Origin: Rhodoferax sp. OV413
GTDB lineage: Bacteria > Pseudomonadota > Gammaproteobacteria > Burkholderiales > Burkholderiaceae_C
NCBI RefSeq assembly: GCF_900104385.1
Contig: NZ_FNJA01000007.1
Location: forward strand, 1 to 64,000
Direction: 5' to 3'
DNA length: 64,000 nucleotides
A program made the translations under genes and the position numbers. Below, in pieces: positions 41,030-51,920 of the stretch (positions are counted from its first letter, which is position 1; each line of letters opens with the position of its first letter). The notes below the pieces were generated by a model, which ran no database searches, was not told the DNA's origin, and worked only from the letters and a program-made list of their open reading frames with translations.

Positions 41030-42297
41030 CCGGCGGCCAACTTCTTCAACATAGGGGTCGTGACCAGAGTGATGCCGTTCTCGCTGCGGTGGAAACGCTC
41101 GGCATCGGCCACTGCATCTTCGCCAATCACCATCCCGTCGGGGATCACGCAGCCGCGGTCGATCACCGCGCGGTTGATGCGCGCGCCGCGTCCGATCTGT
41201 ACGTCGGGCAACAGCACCGACCAGTTCACCTGCGAATGCGAATGCACCCGCACGCTGGAAAACAACACCGAACGGTGCACGCTGCCCGACACGATGCAGC
41301 CGCCCGACACCATGGATTCGATCGCCATGCCGCGCCTGTCGTCCTGGTTGTGCACAAACTTGGCGGGCGGCAACTGGGCCTGGTAGGTCCAGATCGGCCA
41401 TTGCGTGTCGTACAGGTTCAGCTTGGGTTCGGTCGCGGTGAGGTCAATGTTCGCGTCCCAATACGCGTCAATCGTTCCCACATCGCGCCAATAAGGCTCT
41501 TCGCCTTCCACATTGGGAACGCAGCTCAGGGCAAAAGGATGGGCGACCGCATTGCCGTTGCGCACCGCGCGCGGAATGATGTCCTTGCCAAAGTCGTGGC
41601 TGGACTCGGGGTCTGCCATGTCGCGTTCCAGCTCGGCATACAGGAATGCCGCGTTGAAGATGTAGATGCCCATGCTGGCCAGCGACATATCGGCGTTGCC
41701 CGGCATCGCTGGTGGATCTGCGGGCTTTTCCAGGAAGTCGGTGATCAGGCTGTCGCCGTCTACCGCCATGACTCCGAAGGCGGACGCCTCCTTGCGCGGC
41801 ACGGCGATGCAGCCTACCGTGCATTCACGCCCCTTGGCCACGTGGTCGGCCAGCATCAGCGCGTAGTTCATTTTGTAGATGTGGTCGCCAGCAAGTACCA
41901 CGATGTAGTCAGCGCCGTAGCTCTCCAGAATGTCCTGGTTTTGGTAGACCGCATCGGCTGTGCCGCGGTACCAGTTTTCATTGTCATTGCGCTGCTGGGC
42001 CGGCAGCAGGTCGACAAACTCGTTCATCTCGTTCTTCAAAAATGCCCAGCCGCGTTGTAAATGGCGCAACAAACTGTGTGATTTGTACTGGGTGATCACG
42101 CCGATGCGCCGAATGCCGGAATTCAGGCAGTTAGACAGCGCGAAATCAACAATCCGGAACTTGCCACCGAAATACACCGCTGGCTTGGCACGTCGGTCGG
42201 TGAGATTCATCAAGCGGCTGCCGCGGCCGCCGGCCAGTACCAAGGCAATTGCCCGTTTTGGCAGGTCCAGTCCATGGGCCAAGTTAATCTGCTGCAT
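41026..42297 (-). CDS. glgC: Glucose-1-phosphate adenylyltransferase
   Basis: 423 residues. Pyrophosphorylase motifs: [32 protein letters not shown] (the Lys/Arg region of allosteric control), [12 protein letters not shown] and a C-terminal left-handed beta-helix with hexapeptide repeats ([22 protein letters not shown]). It makes ADP-glucose, the controlled step, from glucose 1-phosphate and ATP. The start at 42297 has GGAG about 8 bases upstream; the next in-frame start, 24 codons earlier, would add residues unlike the family. Divergent from glgP. Confidence 0.95.
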   Translation of the reverse strand: MQQINLAHGLDLPKRAIALVLAGGRGSRLMNLTDRRAKPAVYFGGKFRIVDFALSNCLNSGIRRIGVITQYKSHSLLRHLQRGWAFLKNEMNEFVDLLPAQQRNDNENWYRGTADAVYQNQDILESYGADYIVVLAGDHIYKMNYALMLADHVAKGRECTVGCIAVPRKEASAFGVMAVDGDSLITDFLEKPADPPAMPGNADMSLASMGIYIFNAAFLYAELERDMADPESSHDFGKDIIPRAVRNGNAVAHPFALSCVPNVEGEEPYWRDVGTIDAYWDANIDLTATEPKLNLYDTQWPIWTYQAQLPPAKFVHNQDDRRGMAIESMVSGGCIVSGSVHRSVLFSSVRVHSHSQVNWSVLLPDVQIGRGARINRAVIDRGCVIPDGMVIGEDAVADAERFHRSENGITLVTTPMLKKLAAG

Positions 42298-42508
42298 TTT
42301 TGTCTCCAGAGAATAGGTAATTGTTGACCAACTTTCGACTAACGCCAGCATCTTAATCCGAGGATCCAAAAAACGGCCACCAACCCGGTTCAGCGTGCGA
42401 AAATTCTCTAAACATGCTTATTTTCCGACCTCAAAGCGCTTAGACTCCGCAAAAAGCCCGCCGTTCGCGGCTTCTGGCTTGTGCCTACATTTACCAAAGG
42501 AAGCTCCT
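42298..42508. promoter_or_regulatory. Divergent control region between glgC and glgP
   Basis: 211 bp that must carry promoters for both the synthesis arm (glgC-glgA) and the glgP-glgB-glgX arm. It is more AT-rich than the genes. AAAGGAAG at about 42495-42502 is the ribosome-binding site that fixes the GTG start of glgP. I see no strong sigma70 pair or obvious operator palindrome. Confidence 0.5.
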
Positions 42509-44953
42509 GTGCCCCTGCGTCTTACCCCTTCTTCTGCCGACACGTCCACCAACATCCAGGTTGCAATCACGCAGCATTTACTCAACACCGTCGGCGTCAA
42601 CCCCGCCGATGCCACCCCCAATGATTTGATGCTGGCCGTGTCCCATGTGGGGCGCCAGCAACTGTCGCAGCGCTGGGTAGAGACCCAGACCCGTGAAGCC
42701 GCAGCCAAGGCCCGCCGGGTGGTCTACCTGTCCATGGAATTCTTGATGGGCCGCACCCTGTCGAATGCGCTGGGCGCACTGGAACTGCGGGGCACGGCCG
42801 CCGAGGGCCTCACGCAATTCGCCCAAACGCTGGAAAACGTGGCCGACCGCGAGCCCGATGCCGCACTGGGCAATGGCGGCCTGGGTCGTCTGGCCGCCTG
42901 CTTTCTGGATTCGATGGCCACCGTGGGCCTGCCCTCCTTTGGCTACGGCATCCGCTACGAATATGGCATGTTTGCGCAGGACATCCAGAACGGTGCGCAG
43001 ATGGAATACCCCGACCCCTGGCTGGAAAACGGCACGCCCTGGGAGTTCCCGCGCGCCGACATCAGCTACCCGGTGCATTTTGGCGGCTGGGTCGAACATG
43101 TGAATGGCAGCCCAATCTGGCGCCACGCCGGCGAAGTAGCCGCCAAGGCCTATGACATGGTGGTACCGGGCCACGGCACCGAAAAGGTCAGCACCTTGCG
43201 CCTGTGGAAAGCGGTCGCCCCGGCCCACATCGACTTGAATGCTTTCAACACCGGTGACTATGCGCGTGCCGCGAGCATGAAGAACGAGTACGAGAACATC
43301 TCCTGGGTGCTCTACCCCAACGACAGCACCCCTGCCGGGCGCGAACTGCGCCTGAAGCAGGAATACTTCTTTGTGTCCGCATCGGTGCAAGACCTGGTGG
43401 CCCGCCACCTGCGCGAACACCCTTCGCTGGACAACCTGGCCGAGCACGTGGCCATCCACCTTAACGACACCCACCCAGCCATTGGCGTGGCCGAGCTGAT
43501 GCGCGTGCTGTGCGACGAACACGCCATGCCCTGGGACAAAGCCTGGAACATCTGCTGCAACACCTTCTCGTACACCAACCACACCTTGATGCCCGAGGCG
43601 CTGGAAACCTGGCCCGTAGGCCTGATGCAGCATGTGCTGCCGCGCCACCTGGAAATCATTTTCCGCATCAACAAGGAGTTTCTGGACCTGGCGGCCGCCC
43701 ACCGCCCTGGCGACAACGCCTTTCTGGCCCGCCTGTCCTTGATCGACGAGCAGGGCGAGCGCCGCGTGCGCATGGCCCACCTGTCCATCGTGGGCAGCCA
43801 CAAGGTGAACGGCGTGTCGGCACTGCATTCCGAGTTGCTGGTGCAAACCATTTTTGCGGACTTCGCCAGCATCTGGCCGGACCGATTCACCAATATGACC
43901 AATGGCGTAACCCCGCGCCGCTGGCTGGCGCAGGCCAACCCTGGTCTTTCAAGCCTGCTGGACAGCACGTTGGGCAGCAGCTGGCGCCTGGACCTGGACC
44001 AGCTGCAAAAGCTCAAGGCCAAGAAAGACGATCCCGCCTTCCAGAAGTCGTTCATGGCGGTCAAACGCGCCAACAAGGTCCGCCTGGCCGAGGCCATCGA
44101 AAAAAGTACAGGCATCCGCGTCATCCCCGACAGCCTGTTCGACGTGCAGGTCAAGCGCATCCATGAATACAAGCGCCAGCTGCTGAATGTTCTGCATGTA
44201 GTGACCCGCTACCAGGCGATCCTGGCGAACCCCAACGCCGACTGGGTGCCGCGCACCGTGATCTTTGCCGGCAAGGCCGCGTCGTCCTACGTCACCGCCA
44301 AGTCCATCATCCGGCTGGTCCACGATGTGGGCACGGTGATCAACAACGACCCACGTATCGGCGACAAGCTCAAGCTGGTGTTCATGCCCAACTATGGCGT
44401 GTCGGTGGCCGAAACCATCATGCCCGGTGCCGATCTGTCCGAGCAGATTTCTACCGCCGGCACCGAAGCCTCGGGCACCGGCAATATGAAGCTGGCCCTG
44501 AACGGCGCGCTGACCATAGGCACCGACGATGGCGCGAACATCGAAATCCGCCAGAACGTGGGCGACGACAACATCTTCATCTTCGGCCTGAAAACCCCCG
44601 AGGTGCAGGCCTTGAAGCAAAGCGGCTACCAGTCCATGCGCTACTACGAGAACACGCCCGCCCTGAAAGCGGTGCTGGACGCCATCGCCGGCGGCCAGTT
44701 CTCGCCGGATGAGCCCGGCCGCTACCGCGCCCTGGTCGACACCCTGCTATGGGGCGGCGACCACTACCTGCTGCTGGCCGACTACGCATCCTATGTGGCC
44801 ACCCAGGCGCAGGTGGACGACCTGTACCGCCAGCCGGCGGCCTGGTGCGCCAAGGCCATCACCAATGTGGCGGGCATGGGCGTGTTTTCGTCGGACCGCA
44901 CCATCCGTGAATACGCGCAACAGATCTGGCACATTGCCCCGGACGCGCTATAA
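42509..44953 (+). CDS. glgP: Glycogen/maltodextrin phosphorylase
   Basis: 814 residues from GTG 42509, chosen for the AAAGGAAG six bases upstream and for length close to the usual 815. GT35 features: YLSMEFLMGRTLSNAL, ALGNGGLGRLAACFLDSMAT, LNDTHPAIGVAELMR, and the PLP lysine region ASGTGNMKLALNGALTIGTDDGAN. It releases glucose 1-phosphate from glycogen. First gene of the plus-strand arm; glgB begins 73 bp later. Confidence 0.95.
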   Translation: MPLRLTPSSADTSTNIQVAITQHLLNTVGVNPADATPNDLMLAVSHVGRQQLSQRWVETQTREAAAKARRVVYLSMEFLMGRTLSNALGALELRGTAAEGLTQFAQTLENVADREPDAALGNGGLGRLAACFLDSMATVGLPSFGYGIRYEYGMFAQDIQNGAQMEYPDPWLENGTPWEFPRADISYPVHFGGWVEHVNGSPIWRHAGEVAAKAYDMVVPGHGTEKVSTLRLWKAVAPAHIDLNAFNTGDYARAASMKNEYENISWVLYPNDSTPAGRELRLKQEYFFVSASVQDLVARHLREHPSLDNLAEHVAIHLNDTHPAIGVAELMRVLCDEHAMPWDKAWNICCNTFSYTNHTLMPEALETWPVGLMQHVLPRHLEIIFRINKEFLDLAAAHRPGDNAFLARLSLIDEQGERRVRMAHLSIVGSHKVNGVSALHSELLVQTIFADFASIWPDRFTNMTNGVTPRRWLAQANPGLSSLLDSTLGSSWRLDLDQLQKLKAKKDDPAFQKSFMAVKRANKVRLAEAIEKSTGIRVIPDSLFDVQVKRIHEYKRQLLNVLHVVTRYQAILANPNADWVPRTVIFAGKAASSYVTAKSIIRLVHDVGTVINNDPRIGDKLKLVFMPNYGVSVAETIMPGADLSEQISTAGTEASGTGNMKLALNGALTIGTDDGANIEIRQNVGDDNIFIFGLKTPEVQALKQSGYQSMRYYENTPALKAVLDAIAGGQFSPDEPGRYRALVDTLLWGGDHYLLLADYASYVATQAQVDDLYRQPAAWCAKAITNVAGMGVFSSDRTIREYAQQIWHIAPDAL

Positions 44954-45026
44954 AGCAAACGCGGTGACAGACAACACCGCATAGCGCCGTCCATTTCTGA
45001 TTAAACCCACTCCAAGATCGGTTCCT

Positions 45027-47201
45027 ATGCTGCACGCCCACGATGTTGAAATGATTTGTGGCGCACGCCACGGAGACCCGTTTGCGGTGCTGGGCCCCCA
45101 TGCCGCAGCCGCGGGCCACACCTCGGTGCGCTGCTTTCTGCCAGGCGCACGCAGCGTGGCGGTGGCATCGGCCAAGGGGGTGCTGCTGGGCCCACTGGCG
45201 TTGCGAGACGAAGCCGGCTTTTTTGAGGGCGAGGTCGCGCTGTTGCCCGGCACTGCCTACCGCCTGCAGGTCGAATGGGCCGATGGCCATAGCGCCAGCA
45301 TCGAAGACCCGTACCGGTTCCCGCTGGTACTGGCGGAAATGGATGTCTGGCTGCTGGGCGAAGGCACGCATCTGCGCCCGTACGAGGTGCTGGGTGCACG
45401 GCCCAGCGTGATGGACGGCGTGGCCGGCACCAGCTTTGCCGTGTGGGCGCCGAATGCCAGCCGGGTCAGCGTGGTCGGCGACTTCAACTTCTGGGACGGC
45501 CGCTGCCACCCCATGCGCTGCCGACGCGAGTGCGGCGTGTGGGAGCTGTTCCTGCCCGGCGTGCAAGCCGGCGCCAAATACAAATACGAGATCCGCAGCC
45601 AAAGCGGCGAGGTGCTGCCGGCCCGCGCCGACCCCTATGCCTTACAGGCCGAGCTGCGCCCGGCCACCGCCAGCGTGGTGGCCCAGCTGCCGCCCTTTGT
45701 ACCGCCATCGCCCGATCGCAAGCACGCCAACGCCCTGGACGCGCCGATCAGCATTTACGAAGTCCATCTGGGCTCATGGCGGCGCAAAGAGGGCAACCAG
45801 TGGCTGGACTGGGACGAACTCGGCGACAGCCTGGTGGCCTACGCCGTCGAGATGGGCTTCACCCACCTGGAACTGCTGCCCATCAGCGAACACCCGTTCG
45901 ATGGCTCCTGGGGCTACCAGCCAGTAGGCATGTACGCACCTACGGCCCGTTTCGGTGACCCGGCAGGTTTTGCGCGTTTCGTGGCCCGCTGCCATGCCAA
46001 AGGCGTGGGTTTGATACTGGACTGGGTGCCCGCCCACTTCCCCACCGATGCGCACGGCCTGGGCAACTTCGACGGCACGCATCTGTACGAATACGCCGAC
46101 CCGCGCGAAGGCTTCCACAACGACTGGAACACGCTGATCTACAACCTGGGCCGCACCGAGGTCAGCAACTTCCTGGTCGGCAACAGCCTGTACTGGCTGG
46201 AGCGCTTTGGGGTGGACGGCCTGCGTGTAGACGCCGTAGCCTCTATGCTGTACCGCGACTACAGCCGCAAGGCCGGCGAATGGATTCCCAATGTGCACGG
46301 CGGGCGCGAAAACCTGGAAACCATCGCCTTCCTCAAGCGCATGAACGAGGTGGTCGGCACCGAGCGCTCGCAGGCCATCACCCTGGCCGAAGAATCCACC
46401 GCCTTCCCCTCGGTTTCGAGGCCCACCTACGCGGGTGGCCTGGGCTTTCACTACAAATGGAATATGGGCTGGATGCACGACACCCTGGCCTATATGGAGC
46501 GCGACCCCATCTACCGCAAGCACCACCAGGGCGAGATCAGCTTCAGCCTGGTCTATGCGTTTACCGAAAACTTTGTGCTGCCGATTTCGCACGACGAAGT
46601 GGTGCACGGCAAGGGCTCGCTGCTGAACAAGATGCCGGGCGACCGCTGGCAGCAGTTCGCCAACCTGCGCGCCTTCCTGGGCTACATGTATGCGCACCCG
46701 GGCAAGAAGCTGCTGTTCATGGGCTGCGAATTTGCCCAGGACCGCGAGTGGAACCACGACCAAAGCCTGGACTGGCATCTGCTGGACCACGCGCCCCATG
46801 CCGGCATACAGCGCCTGGTACGCGACCTGAACACCTTGTACCGCGCCACACCGGCGCTGTACCAGCTGGACTTTGTACCCACCGGATTCGAGTGGCTGGA
46901 GCACAACGATACCGAGCACTCCGTGCTCAGCTTTGTGCGCCGCGGCCTGGATAAACGCTCCTTTATAGTGGCGGTATGCAACTTCACCCCGAACGTCTGG
47001 AACGGCTACCGGCTCGGCGTACCCCAGCCTGGCACCTACCACGAACGCCTGAACACCGACTCGGCCCACTACGGCGGCAGCAATGTGGGCACGCCACTTG
47101 CAACGGCTACCGCAGACGACACAGCCTGGCACGGCCAGGCCCATTCGGTCGTCCTTAACCTACCGCCACTGGCCACTGTCTTCCTCGAATGGAAAGCCTG
47201 A
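45027..47201 (+). CDS. glgB: 1,4-alpha-glucan branching enzyme
   Basis: 724 residues, GH13_9. An N-terminal CBM48-type region ([21 protein letters not shown]) precedes the barrel with nucleophile Asp in [18 protein letters not shown], acid Glu in [14 protein letters not shown] and third Asp in [11 protein letters not shown]. It cuts alpha-1,4 links and rejoins them as alpha-1,6 branches. The 3' end overlaps glgX by 13 bp. Confidence 0.96.
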   Translation: MLHAHDVEMICGARHGDPFAVLGPHAAAAGHTSVRCFLPGARSVAVASAKGVLLGPLALRDEAGFFEGEVALLPGTAYRLQVEWADGHSASIEDPYRFPLVLAEMDVWLLGEGTHLRPYEVLGARPSVMDGVAGTSFAVWAPNASRVSVVGDFNFWDGRCHPMRCRRECGVWELFLPGVQAGAKYKYEIRSQSGEVLPARADPYALQAELRPATASVVAQLPPFVPPSPDRKHANALDAPISIYEVHLGSWRRKEGNQWLDWDELGDSLVAYAVEMGFTHLELLPISEHPFDGSWGYQPVGMYAPTARFGDPAGFARFVARCHAKGVGLILDWVPAHFPTDAHGLGNFDGTHLYEYADPREGFHNDWNTLIYNLGRTEVSNFLVGNSLYWLERFGVDGLRVDAVASMLYRDYSRKAGEWIPNVHGGRENLETIAFLKRMNEVVGTERSQAITLAEESTAFPSVSRPTYAGGLGFHYKWNMGWMHDTLAYMERDPIYRKHHQGEISFSLVYAFTENFVLPISHDEVVHGKGSLLNKMPGDRWQQFANLRAFLGYMYAHPGKKLLFMGCEFAQDREWNHDQSLDWHLLDHAPHAGIQRLVRDLNTLYRATPALYQLDFVPTGFEWLEHNDTEHSVLSFVRRGLDKRSFIVAVCNFTPNVWNGYRLGVPQPGTYHERLNTDSAHYGGSNVGTPLATATADDTAWHGQAHSVVLNLPPLATVFLEWKA

Positions 47202-49354
47202 AAACGCCGTCCCACCCCAAGCTCCCCACAGAGCGCTCCGCCCTGCCGGCCGTACCCAGCGTACAGCCTGGCCAACCCTGGCCATTGGGCAGCAGCTTTG
47301 ACGGCAAAGGCGTGAACTTCGCCGTGTTTTCCGCCCATGCCCAGGCCATGGAGGTCTGCGTGTTCGATCCCAGCGGCCAGCATGAAATCACCCGTTTCCG
47401 CCTGCCGGCCCACACCAGCGACGTATGGCACGGCTACCTGCCCGGCGCCCAGCCCGGCCTGGTCTACGGCCTGCGTGCGCACGGCGCTTGGCGGCCCGAC
47501 CGGGGGCACCGTTTTGATGCATCCAAGCTGCTGCTCGACCCGTATGCGCGCGACATCGTGGGCCAATTCAGCTGGCGCGACGAGCACTTTGCCGGCGACC
47601 GGCTGCACCCGCGCCATATGGACACCCGCGACAACGCCGCGCTGGCATTGAAAGCCCGCGTCGTTTTTGATAATTTCGACTGGCGTGGCGACCAGCCACC
47701 GCAGGTGCCGCTGGCCGACTCGGTGATCTACGAGTGCCATGTCAAAGGCTTCTCCAAGCTGAATGAAAACGTGCCACCCGCGCTGCGCGGCAGCTATGCG
47801 GGGCTGGCGCACCCAGCGTCGGTGGCCCATCTGCGGCGCCTGGGCATTACCGCGGTCAGCCTGCTGCCGGTGCACTACGCGCTCAGCGAAGAGCGGCTGG
47901 TCGGCATGGGCCTGGGCAACTACTGGGGCTACAACACCCTGGGCTTCTTCAGCGTCGACCCGCGCATGGCCAGCGGCGCAGATAGCCTGTCGCCGCGCGA
48001 TGAATTCCGCACCATGGTCAAAACCCTGCACGCCGCCGGGCTGGAGGTGTTGCTGGACGTGGTCTACAACCACACGGCCGAATCCGGCGAAGACGGCCCG
48101 ACCATCAGCTTCCGCGGGCTGGACAACGCCAGCTACTACCGCCTGCCGCCCGACGCGCCCGCCTACTACGACAACTACTCCGGCTGCGGCAACACGCTGG
48201 ACATCCGCCAGCCGCGCGTGCTGCAAATGGTGATGGACAGCCTGCGCTACTGGGTCGGCGAGATGCATGTCGACGGCTTCCGCTTCGACCTGGCGCCGGT
48301 GCTGGGCCGCACCGACCACGGCTTTGACCGCAACAGCGCGTTCTTCACCGCCGTGGCGCAAGACCCGGTGCTGTCGCGTGTGAAGATGATTGCCGAGCCC
48401 TGGGATCTGGGCCCGGGCGGCTACCAGACCGGCGGCTTCCCGCGCGGCTGGCTCGAATGGAACGACCATTTCCGCGACAGCATGCGCGGCTTCTGGGTAC
48501 AGACCGCCGCCGCCCCCGACGCGGTGCAGCTGGAAAACACCCGCGCCGACCTGGCCCTGCGCTTGTGCGGTTCGTCCGACATCTACCAGCCGCGCCAGCG
48601 CTCCCCGGCCGAATCGGTCAACTACGTGGTGTCGCACGACGGCTTCACCCTGCGCGACCTGGTCAGCTACAACCAGCGCCACAACGAAGCCAACGGTGAA
48701 GAGAATCGCGACGGCCACGGCCACAGCCTGAACTTCAACTGCGGCGTCGAAGGCCCTAGCGACGACCCGGCGGTCAACGCGCTGCGCGGGCGTTTGCAAC
48801 GCGCCCTGCTTGCTACCACTTTGCTAGCACAAGGCACACCACTGGTCTGCGCTGGAGACGAATTAGGCCATACCCAAGGTGGCAACAACAACCCCTATTG
48901 CCAGGACAACCCGACCACCTGGATCGACTGGGCGGCCGCCGATGAAGACCTGATCGCCTTCACCACCCGCGTGATCGCGCTGCGCCGCCAGGCCCTGCCC
49001 TTCGCCAACCACTGGTACAGCGGCGTGGCCGACGCCCTAGGCCTGCACGACCTGGCCTGGCTGCGCGGCAGCGGCGTGCCGCTGGAAGGCAACTCCTGGC
49101 ACGACCCGCATTACCGCGCCCTCGGCTGCCTGATCGGCAAACCCGGCCGGGCCAAGGCACCGCTGCTGCTGCTGGTCAACGCCGGCAGCACCGTAGACGA
49201 CTTTCTGCTGCCCGCCGGTGTCTGGCAATGCGTGCTGGACACCAGCCACCCACGGGGGCTGAGCAGTTGGCAGGGCCAGGGCGAAGTGGTGTTTCCGCTG
49301 CCCGCCAATAGCCTGGTGCTACTGGCGGCGGCCGGGGCCGGGCTGCAACTGTAA
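47189..49354 (+). CDS. glgX: Glycogen debranching enzyme (isoamylase type)
   Basis: 721 residues, GH13_11. An N-terminal CBM48 part ([20 protein letters not shown]) and a barrel with catalytic Asp in [16 protein letters not shown], Glu in [18 protein letters not shown] and Asp in [16 protein letters not shown]. It hydrolyses alpha-1,6 branches left by GlgP. The start lies inside the end of glgB (13 bp overlap). Ends 2 bp from the convergent kdoO gene. Confidence 0.95.
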   Translation: MESLKTPSHPKLPTERSALPAVPSVQPGQPWPLGSSFDGKGVNFAVFSAHAQAMEVCVFDPSGQHEITRFRLPAHTSDVWHGYLPGAQPGLVYGLRAHGAWRPDRGHRFDASKLLLDPYARDIVGQFSWRDEHFAGDRLHPRHMDTRDNAALALKARVVFDNFDWRGDQPPQVPLADSVIYECHVKGFSKLNENVPPALRGSYAGLAHPASVAHLRRLGITAVSLLPVHYALSEERLVGMGLGNYWGYNTLGFFSVDPRMASGADSLSPRDEFRTMVKTLHAAGLEVLLDVVYNHTAESGEDGPTISFRGLDNASYYRLPPDAPAYYDNYSGCGNTLDIRQPRVLQMVMDSLRYWVGEMHVDGFRFDLAPVLGRTDHGFDRNSAFFTAVAQDPVLSRVKMIAEPWDLGPGGYQTGGFPRGWLEWNDHFRDSMRGFWVQTAAAPDAVQLENTRADLALRLCGSSDIYQPRQRSPAESVNYVVSHDGFTLRDLVSYNQRHNEANGEENRDGHGHSLNFNCGVEGPSDDPAVNALRGRLQRALLATTLLAQGTPLVCAGDELGHTQGGNNNPYCQDNPTTWIDWAAADEDLIAFTTRVIALRRQALPFANHWYSGVADALGLHDLAWLRGSGVPLEGNSWHDPHYRALGCLIGKPGRAKAPLLLLVNAGSTVDDFLLPAGVWQCVLDTSHPRGLSSWQGQGEVVFPLPANSLVLLAAAGAGLQL

Positions 49355-49356
49355 AG

Positions 49357-50235
49357 CTACAGCCGGGCGCCTTGCAGTGGCCGTCCAGCCATGCGCGTCA
49401 AGATGCCCAACGGGCTTTGATCCGGCCGGTATTGGTGCTGCGCCGGCAGGAAGAAGGTCTGCTCCAGCATGAACTGGCCGCTGTCCACGGCATGCAAGGT
49501 CTGGTCCGAGAAACACACCCAGGTACTGCTCGGCGCAAACGCGGCCACGGTGCGCGGCGCCTCGCGCTGGTAGTGGAGGTCGCGCTTCATGTGGTCGTGC
49601 AGCTGCAGCATCATGTGGTCGTACTCGCTGCGCAGTGATTTAGTGATGCGCAGGCTGCGCAGCAAGCGCGCTTCCCAGGGACGGAAAGCCGGAATCAAGG
49701 GCAGGAACTGCTCGGCCATCGCCTCGAACGACTCGCCGACACGCCACATCCGCGGCTGCTGCGGATTCAGGTTGCTGAACACCCGCAGAATCCGCTCGCC
49801 CCGGTTCGGCCGCGACGGAAACGCATCCACATGCAAGCGCCGGTCGTCGGCGCGCCAGGACTGCACGCGCGATGCGACTTCGGTCGGCCGGTAACTGGTG
49901 GGCTCGATCCGCAGGTGCGCGCTGTAGCGGGGAAACATGTCGTTCACCAGCTGCAGGGCCTGGTGACGGTAGCGCCGCATCATGCCGTTGAGCAGCTCCA
50001 GCTCTTCCGGCGTGCCGGTAGCGCCTTTGACCACACCGCGGGCCGGTTGGCTGATGTTGCGGGCCTTGGGGTCGCGCAGATCGGCGCGCAGCAACCGCTG
50101 CTCGGGTGCCGACAATTCGAAGCCCATGCTCGGAAAGTACAACACACCGCCGCGCTCCAGCGCCTGGATCGATGAATCTTCAGATTGGCGCCCGGCCCAT
50201 TCGGCGCCGGGCAATTCCACGATAGCTTGGTACAT
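49357..50235 (-). CDS. kdoO: Kdo 3-hydroxylase, Fe(II)/2-oxoglutarate dioxygenase
   Basis: 292 residues. The iron-binding HxD is visible at about 135-137 (RRLHVDAFPS), with a distal His in FSDQTLHAVDSG about 115 residues later. RILRVFSNLNPQQPRMWRVGE and the C-terminal LEQTFFLPAQHQ fit the Kdo hydroxylase family, which converts the outer Kdo of LPS to Ko. A substrate made by WaaA, encoded 15 kb away, supports the role. Divergent from the Ada/AlkA gene. Confidence 0.85.
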   Translation of the reverse strand: MYQAIVELPGAEWAGRQSEDSSIQALERGGVLYFPSMGFELSAPEQRLLRADLRDPKARNISQPARGVVKGATGTPEELELLNGMMRRYRHQALQLVNDMFPRYSAHLRIEPTSYRPTEVASRVQSWRADDRRLHVDAFPSRPNRGERILRVFSNLNPQQPRMWRVGESFEAMAEQFLPLIPAFRPWEARLLRSLRITKSLRSEYDHMMLQLHDHMKRDLHYQREAPRTVAAFAPSSTWVCFSDQTLHAVDSGQFMLEQTFFLPAQHQYRPDQSPLGILTRMAGRPLQGARL

Positions 50236-50369
50236 GGCTGGATTGTCCCAGAGTCTTGCGGCGCATTACTCCCGCCCTGTGAAGCCCAGGCAAAGCTGCG
50301 AACCAGGCCCTCCATCCACAGGTCCGAAAACGGCTAGTTACCCGCCCCGGCGCGCGTACCATCGAATGC

Positions 50370-51893
50370 ATGAACACCGAAAACCTGCAAAACGACGACG
50401 CCTGCTACCGGGCCATGCAGGCCCGCGATGCGCGCTTTGACGGCTGCTTTTTCACCGGCGTGACCTCCACCGGCATCTACTGCCGGCCAGTCTGTGGCGT
50501 CAAAACCCCGAAGCGCGAAAACTGCCGCTTCTTCGGCCACGCGGCCCAGGCCGAACATGCGGGCTTCCGCCCCTGTTTGCGCTGCCGGCCCGAGCTGGCG
50601 CCGCATTCGCTGGTCTGGTCGTTCCAGGACGCGACCAGCATCCTGGCCCACCAGGCGGCACGGCTGCTGGACGAGCCCGCCGCCTGGAGCACCGAATCGG
50701 CTACCGCCCAGGCCCTGGCCACGCGGCTGGGCATCAGCGACCGGCATCTGCGCCGGATTTTCGAGGCCCAGTTCGGCGTGTCGCCGCTGCAATACCTGCA
50801 GACCCGGCGCCTGCTGACGGCCAAGCAGCTGCTGGCCGACACCCAGCTGCCGATCGCCCAGATCGCGCTGGTCAGCGGCTTTGCCAGTGTGCGGCGCTTC
50901 AACGCAGTGTTTGCCGAACACTACGGGCTGAACCCTTCGCAGCTGCGGCGCAGCAAGCCGGCAGCCGCCAGCCGCGGCGGCATGGCCATCCGCCTCGGCT
51001 ACCGCCCGCCGTACGACGTGCCGGCCATGCTGGCGTTCCTGCAGAAGCGCCAGATCAATGCTATCGAATCCGTAGCTGGTAGCGCTGGTAATACCTGCGT
51101 CGCACGCACTTTTTGCTTGGAATCTGCGGGCACACTGCACCGCGGCTGGCTGACGGCCGAATTCGTGCCCGAACGCCACCATGTGCTGCTGCACGTCAGC
51201 GACTCGCTGCATGGCGTGCTGCCCCTGGTGATCCACCGGGTGCGCGCCCTGCTCGACCTGGACGCCGACCCGAAAGCCATCAACCGCGTGCTGCACAGCC
51301 GCTTCCCCGACGGCGACGGCCTGCGGGTGCCGGGGGCACTGGACGGCTTCGAGCTGGCGGTGCGCGCCGTGCTGGGCCAGCAGATCACCGTCGCCGCGGC
51401 CCGGACTCTGGCGCAGCGCCTGGTGGATGGCTTTGGTGAGGCCATAGACACACCGATCCCGGAACTCAGCCGGCTCTTCCCCACACCGGCGGTGCTGGCC
51501 CAGCTGCCGGGCGACGCGCTCGGCCAGTTGGGCATCGTGCGGCAGCGCCAGGCCGCGATCCTGGCCCTGGCCCGGGCGGTCGCCGACGGCCAGCTGCAGC
51601 TGCACGGTGGCGCCCAGGTGCATGCCACGGTGGAGGCGCTGAAAGCCCTGCCCGGCATAGGCGACTGGACCGCGCAGTACATTGCCATGCGGGCACTGCG
51701 CTGGCCGGATGCGTTTCCGGCTGGCGATGTGGCCCTGCACAAGGCGTTGGGCGTGCAGGACGAAAAATACCCAAGTCGGGCCGCCGAAGCCGCCTCGCAG
51801 GCCTGGAAGCCCTGGCGCAGCTACGCTGTGCTACGCGCCTGGGCTGAGCTGCCCGCCCCGGTTACTATTAAAAAGATAGCTACCACCGCTTAA
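50370..51893 (+). CDS. Ada-like regulator fused to AlkA-type 3-methyladenine DNA glycosylase
   Basis: 507 residues. N-terminal Ada zinc domain with Cys38, Cys42, Cys69 and Cys72 (GIYCRPVC, FRPCLRC); Cys38 would be the methyl acceptor. An AraC-type helix-turn-helix pair follows (ATRLGISDRHLRRIFEAQFGVSP and IAQIALVSGFASVRRFNAVF), then an AlkA N-domain and helix-hairpin-helix glycosylase with LPGIGDWTAQYIAMRAL and catalytic Asp in FPAGDVAL. It would sense alkyl damage and excise alkylated bases. Residues about 231-250 come from repeat copy K and the last residues (TIKKIATTA) from copy L. Confidence 0.92.
   Translation: MNTENLQNDDACYRAMQARDARFDGCFFTGVTSTGIYCRPVCGVKTPKRENCRFFGHAAQAEHAGFRPCLRCRPELAPHSLVWSFQDATSILAHQAARLLDEPAAWSTESATAQALATRLGISDRHLRRIFEAQFGVSPLQYLQTRRLLTAKQLLADTQLPIAQIALVSGFASVRRFNAVFAEHYGLNPSQLRRSKPAAASRGGMAIRLGYRPPYDVPAMLAFLQKRQINAIESVAGSAGNTCVARTFCLESAGTLHRGWLTAEFVPERHHVLLHVSDSLHGVLPLVIHRVRALLDLDADPKAINRVLHSRFPDGDGLRVPGALDGFELAVRAVLGQQITVAAARTLAQRLVDGFGEAIDTPIPELSRLFPTPAVLAQLPGDALGQLGIVRQRQAAILALARAVADGQLQLHGGAQVHATVEALKALPGIGDWTAQYIAMRALRWPDAFPAGDVALHKALGVQDEKYPSRAAEAASQAWKPWRSYAVLRAWAELPAPVTIKKIATTA
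51060..51120 (+). repeat. Dispersed hairpin repeat, copy K (inside the Ada/AlkA gene)
   Basis: GCTATCGAATCCGTAGCTGG, TAGCGCTGGTAATACCTGCG. Over its first 40 bases it matches copy F at 34 positions by hand alignment. It is read in frame as AIESVAGSAGNTC and replaces the start of the AlkA N-domain strand. Confidence 0.85.
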
Positions 51894-51911
51894 CCTACCT
51901 GCGCTAATGCC
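51861..51911 (+). repeat. Dispersed hairpin repeat, copy L (over the Ada/AlkA stop)
   Basis: GTTACTATTAAAAAGATAGC, TACCACCGCTTAACCTACCT, GCGCTAATGCC. It has the leading palindrome (CTAT...ATAG), the ACCTGCGC arm, and supplies the stop codon TAA of the Ada/AlkA gene. It ends about 10 bases before the ogt start. Confidence 0.7.
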
Positions 51912-51920
51912 ATAATTTTT

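Noticed and set aside
42395-42508. Longer glgP reading frame starting upstream
   Set aside because: The extra 38 residues do not resemble phosphorylases, and a good ribosome-binding site precedes the GTG at 42509.
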